From CAZCPB01 sp964540295 (GTDB lineage Bacteria; Planctomycetota; Phycisphaerae; Phycisphaerales; UBA1924): DNA of 20,972 nt. The notes below the pieces were generated by a model. The model was not told the DNA's origin, did not search any database, and saw nothing but the letters and a program-made list of their open reading frames with translations. A program made the position numbers and the translations under genes. Positions 7,827-15,634 of the stretch are shown piece after piece (positions within the stretch are counted from its first letter, which is position 1; each line of letters opens with the position of its first letter). Location: NCBI GenBank assembly GCA_964540295.1, contig CAZIMT010000041.1, positions 1 to 20,972 of the forward strand, given 5' to 3'.

Positions 7827-8033
7827 ATGAGTCAGTTCGGAATGCAACTCTCCGGCGGCCGTGGCAAGCGGTCGGCCTCGCTCGACGTGTATTCAGCTCT
7901 CGCGTTCATCGCCGTTACGTTTCTAGCCACCGCTTGCGTGATGATGTGGGTTGCGGGCAGCAAGGTCGGCGTCGACGGCAGCCCCTTCCAGCTTCAGGAG
8001 GTCGGCAAGATCTCGCTCAAGAAAGCGGGCTAA
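7827..8033 (+). CDS. Small single-pass membrane protein, function unknown
   Basis: The gene encodes 68 aa with a Gly/Arg-rich N-terminus and one clear transmembrane helix (about residues 22-45, containing FIAVTFLATACVMMW). A short hydrophilic C-terminus ends in KISLKKAG. GGGGAG at 7813-7818 is well placed for ATG 7827, which together with the clean helix supports a real gene despite its size. It lies 106 bp after the coiled-coil membrane protein, so the two may act together. I do not recognise the family. Confidence 0.68.
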   Translation: MSQFGMQLSGGRGKRSASLDVYSALAFIAVTFLATACVMMWVAGSKVGVDGSPFQLQEVGKISLKKAG

Positions 8034-8097
8034 CGAACGCGACCAAGGTTCACGAGCTGCGGTGAGTTCAGGGGCGGGTGGTTGGTCGGACCGGAGC

Positions 8098-8125
8098 TTG
8101 ACAAAACCGGGTTCGAACCTACATT
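8098..8125 (+). promoter_or_regulatory. Sigma-70-type promoter of tRNA-Asp
   Basis: A perfect TTGACA (8098-8103) is separated by 16 bp from TACATT (8120-8125), a 4/6 match to the -10 box. Transcription would begin near 8132, about 70 bases before the tRNA. Confidence 0.6.
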
Positions 8126-8202
8126 TCTAACCCCTCCACGCGGCTCTGGGCTTGGAGCAACGGTTTTCAGTTTTCTGGCAGGTTTGTGATCGAGTTCTTG
8201 AA

Positions 8203-8276
8203 GGGGTGGTAGCTCAATTGGTTAGAGCACCGGACTGTCGATCCGGATGTTGCGGGTTCGAGTCCCGTCCGCCTCG
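8203..8276 (+). tRNA. tRNA-Asp (anticodon GTC)
   Basis: The 74-nt cloverleaf is complete. The acceptor stem pairs GGGGTGG (8203-8209) with CCGCCTC (8269-8275) through one G-U pair, and the discriminator is G. The D stem is GCTC/GAGC. The anticodon stem CCGGA/TCCGG encloses loop CTGTCGA with GTC at 8237-8239. The T arm is GCGGG-TTCGAGT-CCCGT. CCA is not encoded and must be added after transcription. It has its own promoter and terminator. Confidence 0.97.
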
Positions 8277-8282
8277 TTTACG

Positions 8283-8335
8283 AAGCCCCGCTCGACGCCC
8301 CGCAAGGCGGCCAGAACGGGGTTTTTCGTTTTTTG
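8283..8335 (+). terminator. Intrinsic terminator of tRNA-Asp
   Basis: AAGCCCCG (8283-8290) pairs with CGGGGTTT (8317-8324) with one G-U pair, and the loop can fold a second hairpin, CGCC/GGCG. A T-run (8322-8326) and a second one (8329-8334) follow at once. Confidence 0.75.
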
Positions 8336-8409
8336 CCCTTCTCGACACATGAGAACTTGCCTTTCGGCGCTTCGAGTCATTTAAAACGTGGGTCGATAGC
8401 CTCCGCCGG

Positions 8410-8730
8410 TCAGGCCGCAAGACCGCAGGTCACGAGCACAATGCAGCCGTTGATCGTGCGTGGCGTGCAGTGCTGCCCGCCCTTGGGGATGCGCATGGAG
8501 TCGAAGCGATGCATGACCTTCCCGCCGAGTTCGAGGTCGCCTTCGAGCACGAGGCACTCCTCGACATCGTGATGGTCTTGACTAGGGAACGCTATGCCGG
8601 GTTCGAGCTTGATTCGCAGCGTTGAGCGGCCGCGAGCCTTGTCGATGAATAGGTTGCGCCCGAGACTGTTTGGAATCCGTGAGCCAAGCTTCGAGAGATT
8701 TTCTGATACGAAGTTTTCTCGACAGACAGG
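8410..8730 (-). pseudogene. Cupin-domain remnant without a start codon (ChrR/anti-sigma-cupin-like)
   Basis: Read on the minus strand, this open frame of about 106 codons gives a convincing cupin domain. It runs LRIKLEPG, then DHHDVEECLVLEGDLELGG, then RIPKGGQHCTP, then INGCIVLVTCG and a TGA stop at 8410-8412. The metal-ligand pattern (His-His...Glu, and a later His) is largely present. The pattern resembles ChrR-type cupins that often serve as anti-sigma or sensor domains. The frame opens after a TAG (8731-8733) and has no ATG, GTG or TTG before the domain, and no continuation upstream that I can recognise. I therefore call it a 5'-truncated pseudogene; a nonstandard start or a sequencing error are alternatives. 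It lies back to back with the interrupted DUF4331 gene, fitting a decaying island. Confidence 0.6.
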
Positions 8731-8733
8731 CTA

Positions 8734-8958
8734 GATTCGTGTACGGCGTGCCACCCTCGGTGAAACGAGTAAGCGGATTTTTCCACGAAACAAAATCCCT
8801 GCCCTCCAGTCGCGTCGTAACTCCTGCGGTTGACGGCGCGGTCAGCGCACCAAAATGCCGTGATCCCCTGAGACCGGCTGATTGAAAAACGACGGTGCGA
8901 ACGCCGTCGCGAGGTGGCCGCGCGCTGTCGAAGGCCGTTGACCGCTAGGAGTTCTCAG
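8734..8958. other. Non-coding stretch upstream of the DUF4331-type gene
   Basis: No gene was recognised on either strand. A small hairpin, GACGG / CCGTC, lies near 8889-8906. No promoter could be placed with confidence. Confidence 0.3.
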
Positions 8959-10375
8959 ATGAAGAGTTTCAAAGTTCGAGTCTCTCTCCTAATGGCGTTG
9001 TCGCTGACCGCGGGCACCTGCCTTGCGATCGCACCATCAATGGCGACGTCGATGGTGCCCTCGTCGCACCGCGAAGCTGCGGGCGTCTGCGAGACCCCGA
9101 AGGTGGACGCCACTGACTTCTACATGTTCCGCAGCTACGAGCCCGCCCGCGAGAGCTTCGTCACCATCGTCGCCAACTACATCCCATTCCAGACGGCCTA
9201 TGGCGGCCCGAACTTCTTCTCGATGGACCTCGACGCGCTCTACCAGATCCATATCGACTGCGACGGCGACGCCAAGCCTGACCTCACCTTCACGTTCTCG
9301 TTCCAGACCCAGAACCGCGACATCGCCATCAATGTCGGAGGCAAGCGGATGTCGATCCCGCTCTACAACATCGGCGGGATCGGCCCCAACCCCGGCGACA
9401 ACGCCAATCTTAACATCATCGAGAACTACACCGTCGGCGTCTTCCAACGCGACCAGCGTTCCGACTTGCAGAACGCGGCCATCACCGACGCCGCCAACGG
9501 TTCCTACAGCTTTCTAAAGCCCTCGGACTCTGTGGGCATGAAGTCTCACGGTGTGTACGAGGACTACGCCCGCAAGCACATCTACAACATCAATCTCCCG
9601 GGCTCGACGCACAAGGGGCGCATGTTCGTCGGGTAGAACAAGGACTCGTTCGTGGCGAACCTTGGCGAGATCTTCGACCTCGTCAACACCAACCCGCTCG
9701 GGCTCGTCAACGGAGAGGCGAACCTGCTCGCCGACGACAACGTCACCTCGATCGTTCTGGAACTTCCAATCAGTTACCTCGCCCGTAACAAGGACCCGGT
9801 GATCGGTGGCTGGACCACCGTGAGCCTTCGGCAAACCAAGATCCTTAAGCAGAACCCAACCTTCAACAACACCAACGACGACTTCGAGCCGTACATCTAG
9901 GTGTCGCGCCTCGGGCACCCGCTGGTCAACGAGGTTGTGATCGGGCTGCGCGACAAGGACCGCTTCAACAATTCTCGCCCTCGCGACGACGGACAGTTCG
10001 CGAGCTATGTCACGAACCCGACGATGCCCGTGATCATCCAGACTCTCTTCGGCCTCACCCCGCCATGCCTGCCGCGCAACGACCTCGTTCAGATCTTCCT
10101 GACCGGCATCCCCGGGCATAACAGCCCAAAGAACGTGAAGGCCTCAGAGATGCTGCGCCTCAACACCAGCATCGCGGTGAGACCTCAGGGCTCGCAGAAA
10201 AACCTCGGCGTGCTCGCTGGCGACCTCGGCGGATATCTCAACGGCCGCCGACCCGGCGACGACGTGGTCGACATCGAGCTTCGCGCCCTCATCGGCGCAG
10301 TCATCTCCGACTCCGCCTGCGCCCCGGACGGGCAGCGGCCGCTTACCGACGGCGCGTTGGTGGATGATTCGCGGC
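8959..10375 (+). pseudogene. DUF4331-family secreted protein gene interrupted by two in-frame TAG codons and 3'-truncated
   Basis: One frame from ATG 8959 (AGGAG at 8947-8951) encodes a signal peptide and then a near-full DUF4331-type protein of about 470 codons. Recognisable segments include SSHREA, ETPKVDATDFYMFRSYEP, ANYIPFQTAYGGPNFF, the Asp-rich HIDCDGDAKPDLTF, NLGEIFDLVNTNP, VSRLGHPLVNEVVIGL, SEMLRLNTSIA and NGRRPGDDVVDIELRA. The frame is broken by TAG at codon 226 (9634-9636, after MFVG) and TAG at codon 314 (9898-9900, before VSRLG). From my memory of the family, both positions usually hold Gln (FVGQ and QVSRLG), so each is one C-to-T change from CAG. The expected C-terminal end, usually an FPYL...P region, is missing after GALVDDS near 10375. 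Coding quality elsewhere is intact, so decay is recent, or the gene is read through. DUF4331 function is not known. Confidence 0.85.
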
Positions 10376-10453
10376 AGAATCGCCAACGCGGCCTCAGTGC
10401 TGATTGCGCTCACCGGGTTGTACTGGACTGCCCAGCGAGTGATGTTCGGCTAG
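10364..10453 (+). pseudogene. Possible membrane-protein C-terminal remnant (HupE/UreJ-like?)
   Basis: In the frame one base ahead of the DUF4331 frame, a 29-codon stretch reads as a basic start followed by a hydrophobic helix (ASVLIALTGLYWTAQRV) and a TAG stop. This looks like the last helix of a multi-pass membrane protein. HupE/UreJ-type proteins are known, from my recollection, to neighbour DUF4331 genes, so a deletion joining the two genes is a plausible origin. There is no good ribosome binding site. The call rests on one short helix and could be chance. Confidence 0.3.
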
Positions 10454-10687
10454 ATTACTTTCGACTTTCGGCTTGTGTTCGAACGAAAGAACCTCGTGGC
10501 CACGTGCGGAGGTTTTCGGCATTTTTTCCGTGCGGACGCGGCGGGCTCTTTTCTGCAAACTTCGCGACTGCGCGAGATAGCTCGCGCGATCAATCGACGC
10601 TCGGTGGTTCATGCTGAGCGAAGGCTCACCGTCTTGCGGCAGGCCGGGCGTGGTCGGCGGCCGGTGGTGAGAAGAGTCGGGGCACCG
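10454..10687. other. Convergent intergenic region with hairpin
   Basis: This lies between the decayed DUF4331 locus and the end of the minus-strand kinase gene. It contains a perfect 7-bp hairpin, GCGCGAG (10570-10576) / CTCGCGC (10581-10587), with loop ATAG. No T-run follows on either strand. No gene was seen. Confidence 0.4.
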
Positions 10688-13600
10688 TCACTCGCCGCGT
10701 GATCCATCGAGGTTCAGTCGCTTTCGATGATACTCGGAACTGCCGAAGATGCTCGCGTCCAGTGCATGGAGGTCGTACACGGCGGTGAATCGCTGAGATG
10801 TAGCCGCGGCGAGGTACCGGCCCAGGGGATCGAACGCCACCGAGACGACCTCGACTCCGCCGGTCTCGAGCGTCAGGAGCGTGCGAAGAGTTATAGAGTC
10901 GAGCACTTGCACGATCCCGTTCTCGTCGCCGATCGCGAGCAACAGGCCGTCGGCGGAGAACGCGATGCCGGGGATAAGACGGGTCGACGCGCGAACGTTG
11001 GCACGGCGTGTCATCGTGCTCACGTCGAAGGCCTCGACCGTTCCTTCGTAGGTCGTCGCCACGAGCGAGCGTCCGTCGGGGCTTATCACCACTCCCCAGG
11101 GAGACGCGGACATCGAGAGCCGCTCAACCGGCTTGTAGGTCTGCGAATCCCAGACCTGGAGAGCAGCCTCTGGTCCCGATGAAACAAAGAACGCGCCGTC
11201 GCGGCTGAAACACACACCCTCGACGCGGCGGTCTTGCTTGACGAGCGACGCCACGAGAGTTCGCGTTGCGAGATCCCAGACTCTGATCACGCCGTCCTGA
11301 TGGCCGACGACCATTCGCCGCTGCAACGGGTCAACGTCGAGACAATAGATCTCGCTCGAGGAACTCTTCATCAACGCCAGTTCTTTGCCGGTGCTCGAAT
11401 CGATCAGTCGGACCGCTCCGTCTGCGCTCCCCGCGAGGAGCGACTTGGAATCTGCGAGGAAGTGGACCGCTCGCGTGCGAACGTTGTTGCCGAGAACTTG
11501 AACGGTGGCCCCTCGCTCGCCCGTCGCGGCGTGGTCAACGCGGATGGTGCCGTCGCCGCCGCCGATAGCGATCAACGAGCTGTCGGGCGAGTACGCGACG
11601 CTGAAGCACCACGAGTTGAAACCCTCGATGCGTGAGAATGCTGGCTCTGGGCGGGTGTCGAGCGACCGGATCGTCCAGTCGGCGTTCACGATGATCACGT
11701 TGGACGGTCCGTGCCAGCCGGCGGCGTTGACCGCGAACCGCTGCCGACCGAGCATCATCGAAGGTGTGGCACCGCCCACCGGGTACACAAGACTGCCACC
11801 CCCGGTGTAAAGAGACTTTCCGTCGCGCGACAGAGCGAGGGCCGCGGCGTTCGCGGAGCGCGGACCTTCGAGGGTGGTCGCAGCGCCGCTGACCAGGTCG
11901 TGCATGGTCACCCGGCGATCGCTGTTGGCGATGTAGAGTGTTTCGCCGTCGGCCGAGAAGCAGACCGAGGTTGAGGAGCCGATGCTGGTTCCCGGGACGT
12001 CGCGGATCAGCGTGCCGTCGGGCGTGCTCCACACCCGGGCCGCGATCTCCGACCCACGCTGCCGCGATGCGGAGGCGAGTCGCGAGCCGTCACGGCTGAA
12101 AACCAGCGCCGAGAGAGTGTCGGGGTGCGCGTCCCACGACGCGTGCTCGGTGTTGGTCCGCGCGTCCCAAAGGTGGATCCGCTTGCCCGATCCGCCCAAT
12201 GCCAGCCAGGCTCCGTCCGGGCTGAAGGCGAGACAGGTGATCGGTTCGGCCGGCCCGACGTCGTCCCAAAGCAGACGTTGCTGCCCGCCTTCGTCCATGG
12301 ACAGCAGCGATATGCGCCCGTCGGTCCGGGCCACGGCGATCGTGCGCGAATCGGGCGCGATCGCTAGTGCGACCGGACGAGCGCCGAGCGCTTCCAGCGT
12401 GCGGATCTCCTTCCCCGTAGCGCCCGAGTAGACAACCACCTGATTGCTGCGCAAGGCCAGCGCCACGATCGAACCGTCGCTGGACACCGCGCTGGACAGC
12501 GACGTCGCGCGGCCCTGCGCGGTCCAGAGAACGGGGTTCCGGGCGTAGAGCTCGCGCAAGGCCCACCGCGGGACGGGCGAGCCGGGCTTGTCGAAGTACT
12601 CGGCCCAAAGAAGGTCCTCGGCCAACGGCACGTTCCCGAGCGCGCCCGCGAAGCGCCCGCGTTCGATGTTTGACTGGGCGAGTTCGTCGTAAAGACTGGT
12701 GTTGGCCTGCTCGACCAGCGACCTTGCGGCCTCAGCGTCCTGCTGCGCGGCCGAGGCCTCAAGCGCCAGACGTCGCTCGGTCCGCGCGCTGATCGCGGCG
12801 TAAAAGCTGAAGGCCGCGAGCGCCGTCGCGAAGACGATCGACGCTCCCACCGCCCAGCGGTACCGGTTCAGATGTTTCCGGAGCACGTAGAGCGCGGAAT
12901 CTTCTCTAGCGTGGATCGGTTCGCCGCGCAGGAAACGGCGGATATCGTCGGCCAGCGCGGCAGCGGACTGGTAGCGGCGTGCCTTGTCCTTTTCCAAGGC
13001 TTTGGAAACGATGGTGTCGATCTCGCCGCGGAAGACTTTGCTCACATGGCTGAGCTTGGTGGGCGCTTCTTCCTTGATGAGCCGGGCCGCCTCGGGGATC
13101 GATCGGCTCCCAAAGTCCAGCGGCAGCCGCCCAGTGAGTAGTTGGTACAGCACCACACCCAGCGCGTAGACATCGCTGCGCGTGTCAACCTCGCTCGGGT
13201 CGGCCAGAACCTGCTCGGGGCTCATGTACGGCAGCGTGCCGATGAGCTGCCCCACGCTGGTCTGCATGGTGGTGACGCGGAGGTCCGAATCGGCCGCACG
13301 TGCAACGCCAAAGTCGAGCACTTTGGGCTGCCCGCGTTCGTCCACAAGGAGGTTGCCGGGCTTGAGATCGCGGTGGATCACGCCACGCAGGTGAGCGTGG
13401 TTCACCGCGTCGCAGACCTTGGCAAGCAGTTCAAGGCGGTCGCGCGTGCTGAGCTTGTTGATCTCGGCGTAGGTATTGAGAGGGGGCCCGTTGACGAGCT
13501 CCATGGCGATGAACGGCCTGGGGATCTCGCCCGGGGAAGCCGCAGCCATGCCCGCCTCATAGATCTGCGCGATCCCCGGGTGGTGCAGCCGACCGAGGAT

Positions 13601-14023
13601 TTCCGCCTCGTGCTCGAAGCGCCGGAGCAGGCTGGGCGTCGCCAGCCCGCGCCGGATGATCTTGAGCGCTACTGAACGCCGGGGCCGGTCCTGCACCGCC
13701 ACGAAAACGCTGCCCATGCCGCCGCGCCCCAGCAGGCGTTCGATCTGAAACCCGCCGAGGTTCATCCCGGGCTTGAGATCGTCCTCCATATCGCCGTGCA
13801 TGTTTCCGAAGCCGATATTGGCTGCCTGCAGCTCGCGAGCGTCGAGAAAATCGTCGGCCTGGGCGTGACAATCGAGCAGCGAACGCACCTCGCGCAGCAC
13901 GGTCGTATCGCTTTGGCTGCGTTGCGAGATCTCCTGATCCCAGCGCTCGCGCGGCAGATCCGCGACCGCCAAGAAGATCTCCTCGGCACGACGCTGCTTC
14001 TCATCCGGTGGGCCCTGGTTCAT
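10688..14023 (-). CDS. Membrane Ser/Thr protein kinase with C-terminal WD40 repeats
   Basis: The 1111-aa protein has an N-terminal helical segment (1-85) and a Hanks-type kinase domain (about 93-365). Key residues are present: Gly-rich loop GRGGMGSV (99-106), Lys121 in VALK, HRDLKPGN with catalytic Asp219, DFG at 237-239, and GTLPYMSPE. A transmembrane helix lies at about 390-411. A helical stretch follows, and from about residue 475 to the end there are many WD40-type repeats (for example FSPDGAWLALGG...IHLWDAR, VFSRDGSRLASAS, GVIRVWDLATR), predicted to form a beta-propeller. The kinase side should be cytoplasmic and the propeller on the other face. Its ATG overlaps the sigma factor's TGA by 4 bp (14020-14023), implying translational coupling. 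It likely phosphorylates proteins in response to a propeller-bound cue, perhaps controlling the sigma factor. The substrate is unknown. Confidence 0.93.
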   Translation of the reverse strand: MNQGPPDEKQRRAEEIFLAVADLPRERWDQEISQRSQSDTTVLREVRSLLDCHAQADDFLDARELQAANIGFGNMHGDMEDDLKPGMNLGGFQIERLLGRGGMGSVFVAVQDRPRRSVALKIIRRGLATPSLLRRFEHEAEILGRLHHPGIAQIYEAGMAAASPGEIPRPFIAMELVNGPPLNTYAEINKLSTRDRLELLAKVCDAVNHAHLRGVIHRDLKPGNLLVDERGQPKVLDFGVARAADSDLRVTTMQTSVGQLIGTLPYMSPEQVLADPSEVDTRSDVYALGVVLYQLLTGRLPLDFGSRSIPEAARLIKEEAPTKLSHVSKVFRGEIDTIVSKALEKDKARRYQSAAALADDIRRFLRGEPIHAREDSALYVLRKHLNRYRWAVGASIVFATALAAFSFYAAISARTERRLALEASAAQQDAEAARSLVEQANTSLYDELAQSNIERGRFAGALGNVPLAEDLLWAEYFDKPGSPVPRWALRELYARNPVLWTAQGRATSLSSAVSSDGSIVALALRSNQVVVYSGATGKEIRTLEALGARPVALAIAPDSRTIAVARTDGRISLLSMDEGGQQRLLWDDVGPAEPITCLAFSPDGAWLALGGSGKRIHLWDARTNTEHASWDAHPDTLSALVFSRDGSRLASASRQRGSEIAARVWSTPDGTLIRDVPGTSIGSSTSVCFSADGETLYIANSDRRVTMHDLVSGAATTLEGPRSANAAALALSRDGKSLYTGGGSLVYPVGGATPSMMLGRQRFAVNAAGWHGPSNVIIVNADWTIRSLDTRPEPAFSRIEGFNSWCFSVAYSPDSSLIAIGGGDGTIRVDHAATGERGATVQVLGNNVRTRAVHFLADSKSLLAGSADGAVRLIDSSTGKELALMKSSSSEIYCLDVDPLQRRMVVGHQDGVIRVWDLATRTLVASLVKQDRRVEGVCFSRDGAFFVSSGPEAALQVWDSQTYKPVERLSMSASPWGVVISPDGRSLVATTYEGTVEAFDVSTMTRRANVRASTRLIPGIAFSADGLLLAIGDENGIVQVLDSITLRTLLTLETGGVEVVSVAFDPLGRYLAAATSQRFTAVYDLHALDASIFGSSEYHRKRLNLDGSRGE

Positions 14024-14625
14024 GCGCGAGTCCCTTCGGAATCAATCTCGGCCGACTTCTTGATCTGACGCATCAGCCACGCTTTGGAGAATGTCCACTC
14101 GTTGCGGACGGTGGCCGACGACACGCCCAGAGCCGCCGCGATCTCGTCGTTGGTCAGACCCGCAAAGTACTTGAGCATCACCACGTCGGCCTTGCGTCGG
14201 TCGTACGCCGCCAGCTTGTCGAGCGCACCATCGAGAGAGACCAGATCGGTGCCGATCTCGACCGGTGCCACGATGTCCGCGGCGTCCAAGCCCTCGTGCC
14301 GTACGCCCCCGCCGTGCTTGATGCGCTTGCGATGTCGGGCCCGCTCGACCAGGATCCTGCGCATCGCCTGAGCCGCCGCCGCGAAGAAATGCCCTCGTGA
14401 GTCCCACGAAATGTCCTTGCTGCCGACCAGCCGCAAGTACGCATCGTGCACCAGCGCTGTCGCCTGTAGCGTCTGCCCCGGCTGCTCGTGGCTCATGTAC
14501 CCCTGGGCTAGCCGTCGCAGCTCGCCATAAACCAAGGGCAGCAACTGGTCGGACGCGCGCGGGTCGCCCTCCTTGGCAGCGTGGAGCAACTGGGTGACAT
14601 GCGTTTGATCGGGTTCTTGAGGCAT
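14020..14625 (-). CDS. ECF-type RNA polymerase sigma factor (planctomycete kinase-linked group)
   Basis: The 201-aa protein contains sigma region 2 (about residues 8-97, with LLPLVYGELRRLA, ALVHDAYLRL and HFFAAAAQAMRRILVERARH) and region 4 (about 135-190, with VVMLKYFAGLTNDEIAAALG and VSSATVRNEW, a helix-turn-helix). This sequence pattern matches the ECF sigma subgroup common in planctomycetes and typically encoded beside Ser/Thr kinases. The start was set at ATG 14625; GTG 14640 is an in-frame alternative, and neither has a strong ribosome binding site. Its last codons overlap the kinase start (ATGA). No anti-sigma factor lies nearby, so control may be by phosphorylation through the adjacent kinase; this is inference. 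Confidence 0.92.
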   Translation of the reverse strand: MPQEPDQTHVTQLLHAAKEGDPRASDQLLPLVYGELRRLAQGYMSHEQPGQTLQATALVHDAYLRLVGSKDISWDSRGHFFAAAAQAMRRILVERARHRKRIKHGGGVRHEGLDAADIVAPVEIGTDLVSLDGALDKLAAYDRRKADVVMLKYFAGLTNDEIAAALGVSSATVRNEWTFSKAWLMRQIKKSAEIDSEGTRA

Positions 14626-14736
14626 AAGCAACAACCGCACGATGACTAGGAACTTTCACGCGGCCGACACCCTGTCCGCCGCGCCCAGACGCGCCGGATA
14701 GAAGAACAAGGCCCGGCACCACCGAACAACCTTTGG

Positions 14737-14745
14737 ATCATACCA
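14737..14745 (-). promoter_or_regulatory. Possible extended -10 promoter for sigma factor operon
   Basis: On the minus strand this reads TGGTATGAT, a TGn plus a 5/6 match to TATAAT. No -35 box is seen at normal spacing. Transcription would start about 105 bases before ATG 14625. Confidence 0.3.
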
Positions 14746-14835
14746 CACGCCGGATTTAGCGCCTTTGGTCGGGCGTGGCGCATGGGCGGTAGACGCTCGC
14801 GTCTGACGCGAGAAGATTCTTTTCCGGGGAAACCG

Positions 14836-15399
14836 ATGAGCATGCTGATGAACAAACAAGAAATGTTCGAGATACTGCCGCTCTGGGGCCAGGCTCTGGC
14901 AGCGGCTCGGATGGCGAGGCGCGGGATCTTGGCACTGGTCGGAAGCATCCCGAGCGAGAACCTCGCCGCGGCACTGGCGGCGTGCGACGAGCTCGAGCGT
15001 TGCGCCCGCGATGGTCAGGGCTGGCACGCCCGCCACACCGTCTTTGACAAAGGCCTGTCAGCGCTCCGCCAGCGTGATTCGGTCTTCGTGTTGCACGCGC
15101 TGCGCTGGGCGATCGGTGCCGCGGCCGCGGCGGAAGGGGCGTGGGACTTCCCCGTCGATGGCACCGTCACGATCTCGGCTCGCCGCGCGATTGAGGGCCT
15201 CGGCAACGACCCGCGTGTCGGCACGCTTCAAACCGCGATCCTGCTCGGAGCCGACGCCGATCTCATCGCCTTCGCCTGCGACGAAGTGGGCATAGGCCAG
15301 TACGACGCGCTTACCGCCCAGGTTTTCGGCCGCCTCACGCCCGTTCACCCCGTCATCCTCTCGGAACCGCTCATATCTCGAAAGTATGACTACCGATGA
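14836..15399 (+). CDS. Unrecognised 187-aa predominantly helical protein
   Basis: I do not recognise the family. The protein has no signal peptide or clear membrane helix and is rich in Ala, Leu and Arg. Its helical segments include ALAAARMARRGILAL, LAAALAACDELERCA and FVLHALRWAIGAAAAAE. The C-terminal half has a patterned, probably conserved stretch (DFPVDGTVTISARRAIEGL, then VGTLQTAILLGADADLIAFAC and VFGRLTPVHPV). The ATG at 14836 has GGGGA at 14826-14830 and is preferred; the frame stays open to 14782. It is divergent from the sigma factor gene and followed by a secreted-protein gene after 235 bp. Codon use matches its neighbours, with no sign of recent transfer. Function is unknown. Confidence 0.7.
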   Translation: MSMLMNKQEMFEILPLWGQALAAARMARRGILALVGSIPSENLAAALAACDELERCARDGQGWHARHTVFDKGLSALRQRDSVFVLHALRWAIGAAAAAEGAWDFPVDGTVTISARRAIEGLGNDPRVGTLQTAILLGADADLIAFACDEVGIGQYDALTAQVFGRLTPVHPVILSEPLISRKYDYR

Positions 15400-15634
15400 A
15401 CTGAGGTGCCACCATCATGACCGCGCTGCCGGGCCTTCATGACTGCCGACCGCGACCCGACACCAGATGGGCAAGCGATTCGATGAAAGACCGCGTTGCG
15501 CTTTGACGGTCAACGCGAAATCTTTGAAAAGAGTTAGCGCCCCTTCGAAGCGGCGACGCATTGCAGGTCACAACAGGCCGTAGCTCGAAGAGCTCGACCA
15601 TCAAACCCGGAAACTCACCAAGAAAGGCTCACTC
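15400..15634. other. Upstream region of the beta-helix protein gene
   Basis: No gene is seen. It contains an inverted repeat, CGCGTTG (15492-15498) / CAACGCG (15511-15517), whose loop includes TTGACG, a possible -35 box. No convincing -10 box follows at the usual spacing. Confidence 0.35.

Noticed and set aside
8592..8786. 64-codon minus-strand frame with ATG over the cupin remnant
   Set aside because: It is out of frame with the cupin domain and its product shows no recognisable features.
8959..10375. Genome-wide reassignment of UAG to Gln
   Set aside because: The HEAT lipoprotein ends in TAG at an ordinary position, most other genes here have no internal TAG, and the only tRNA seen is tRNA-Asp. 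Recent mutation or sequence error is simpler.
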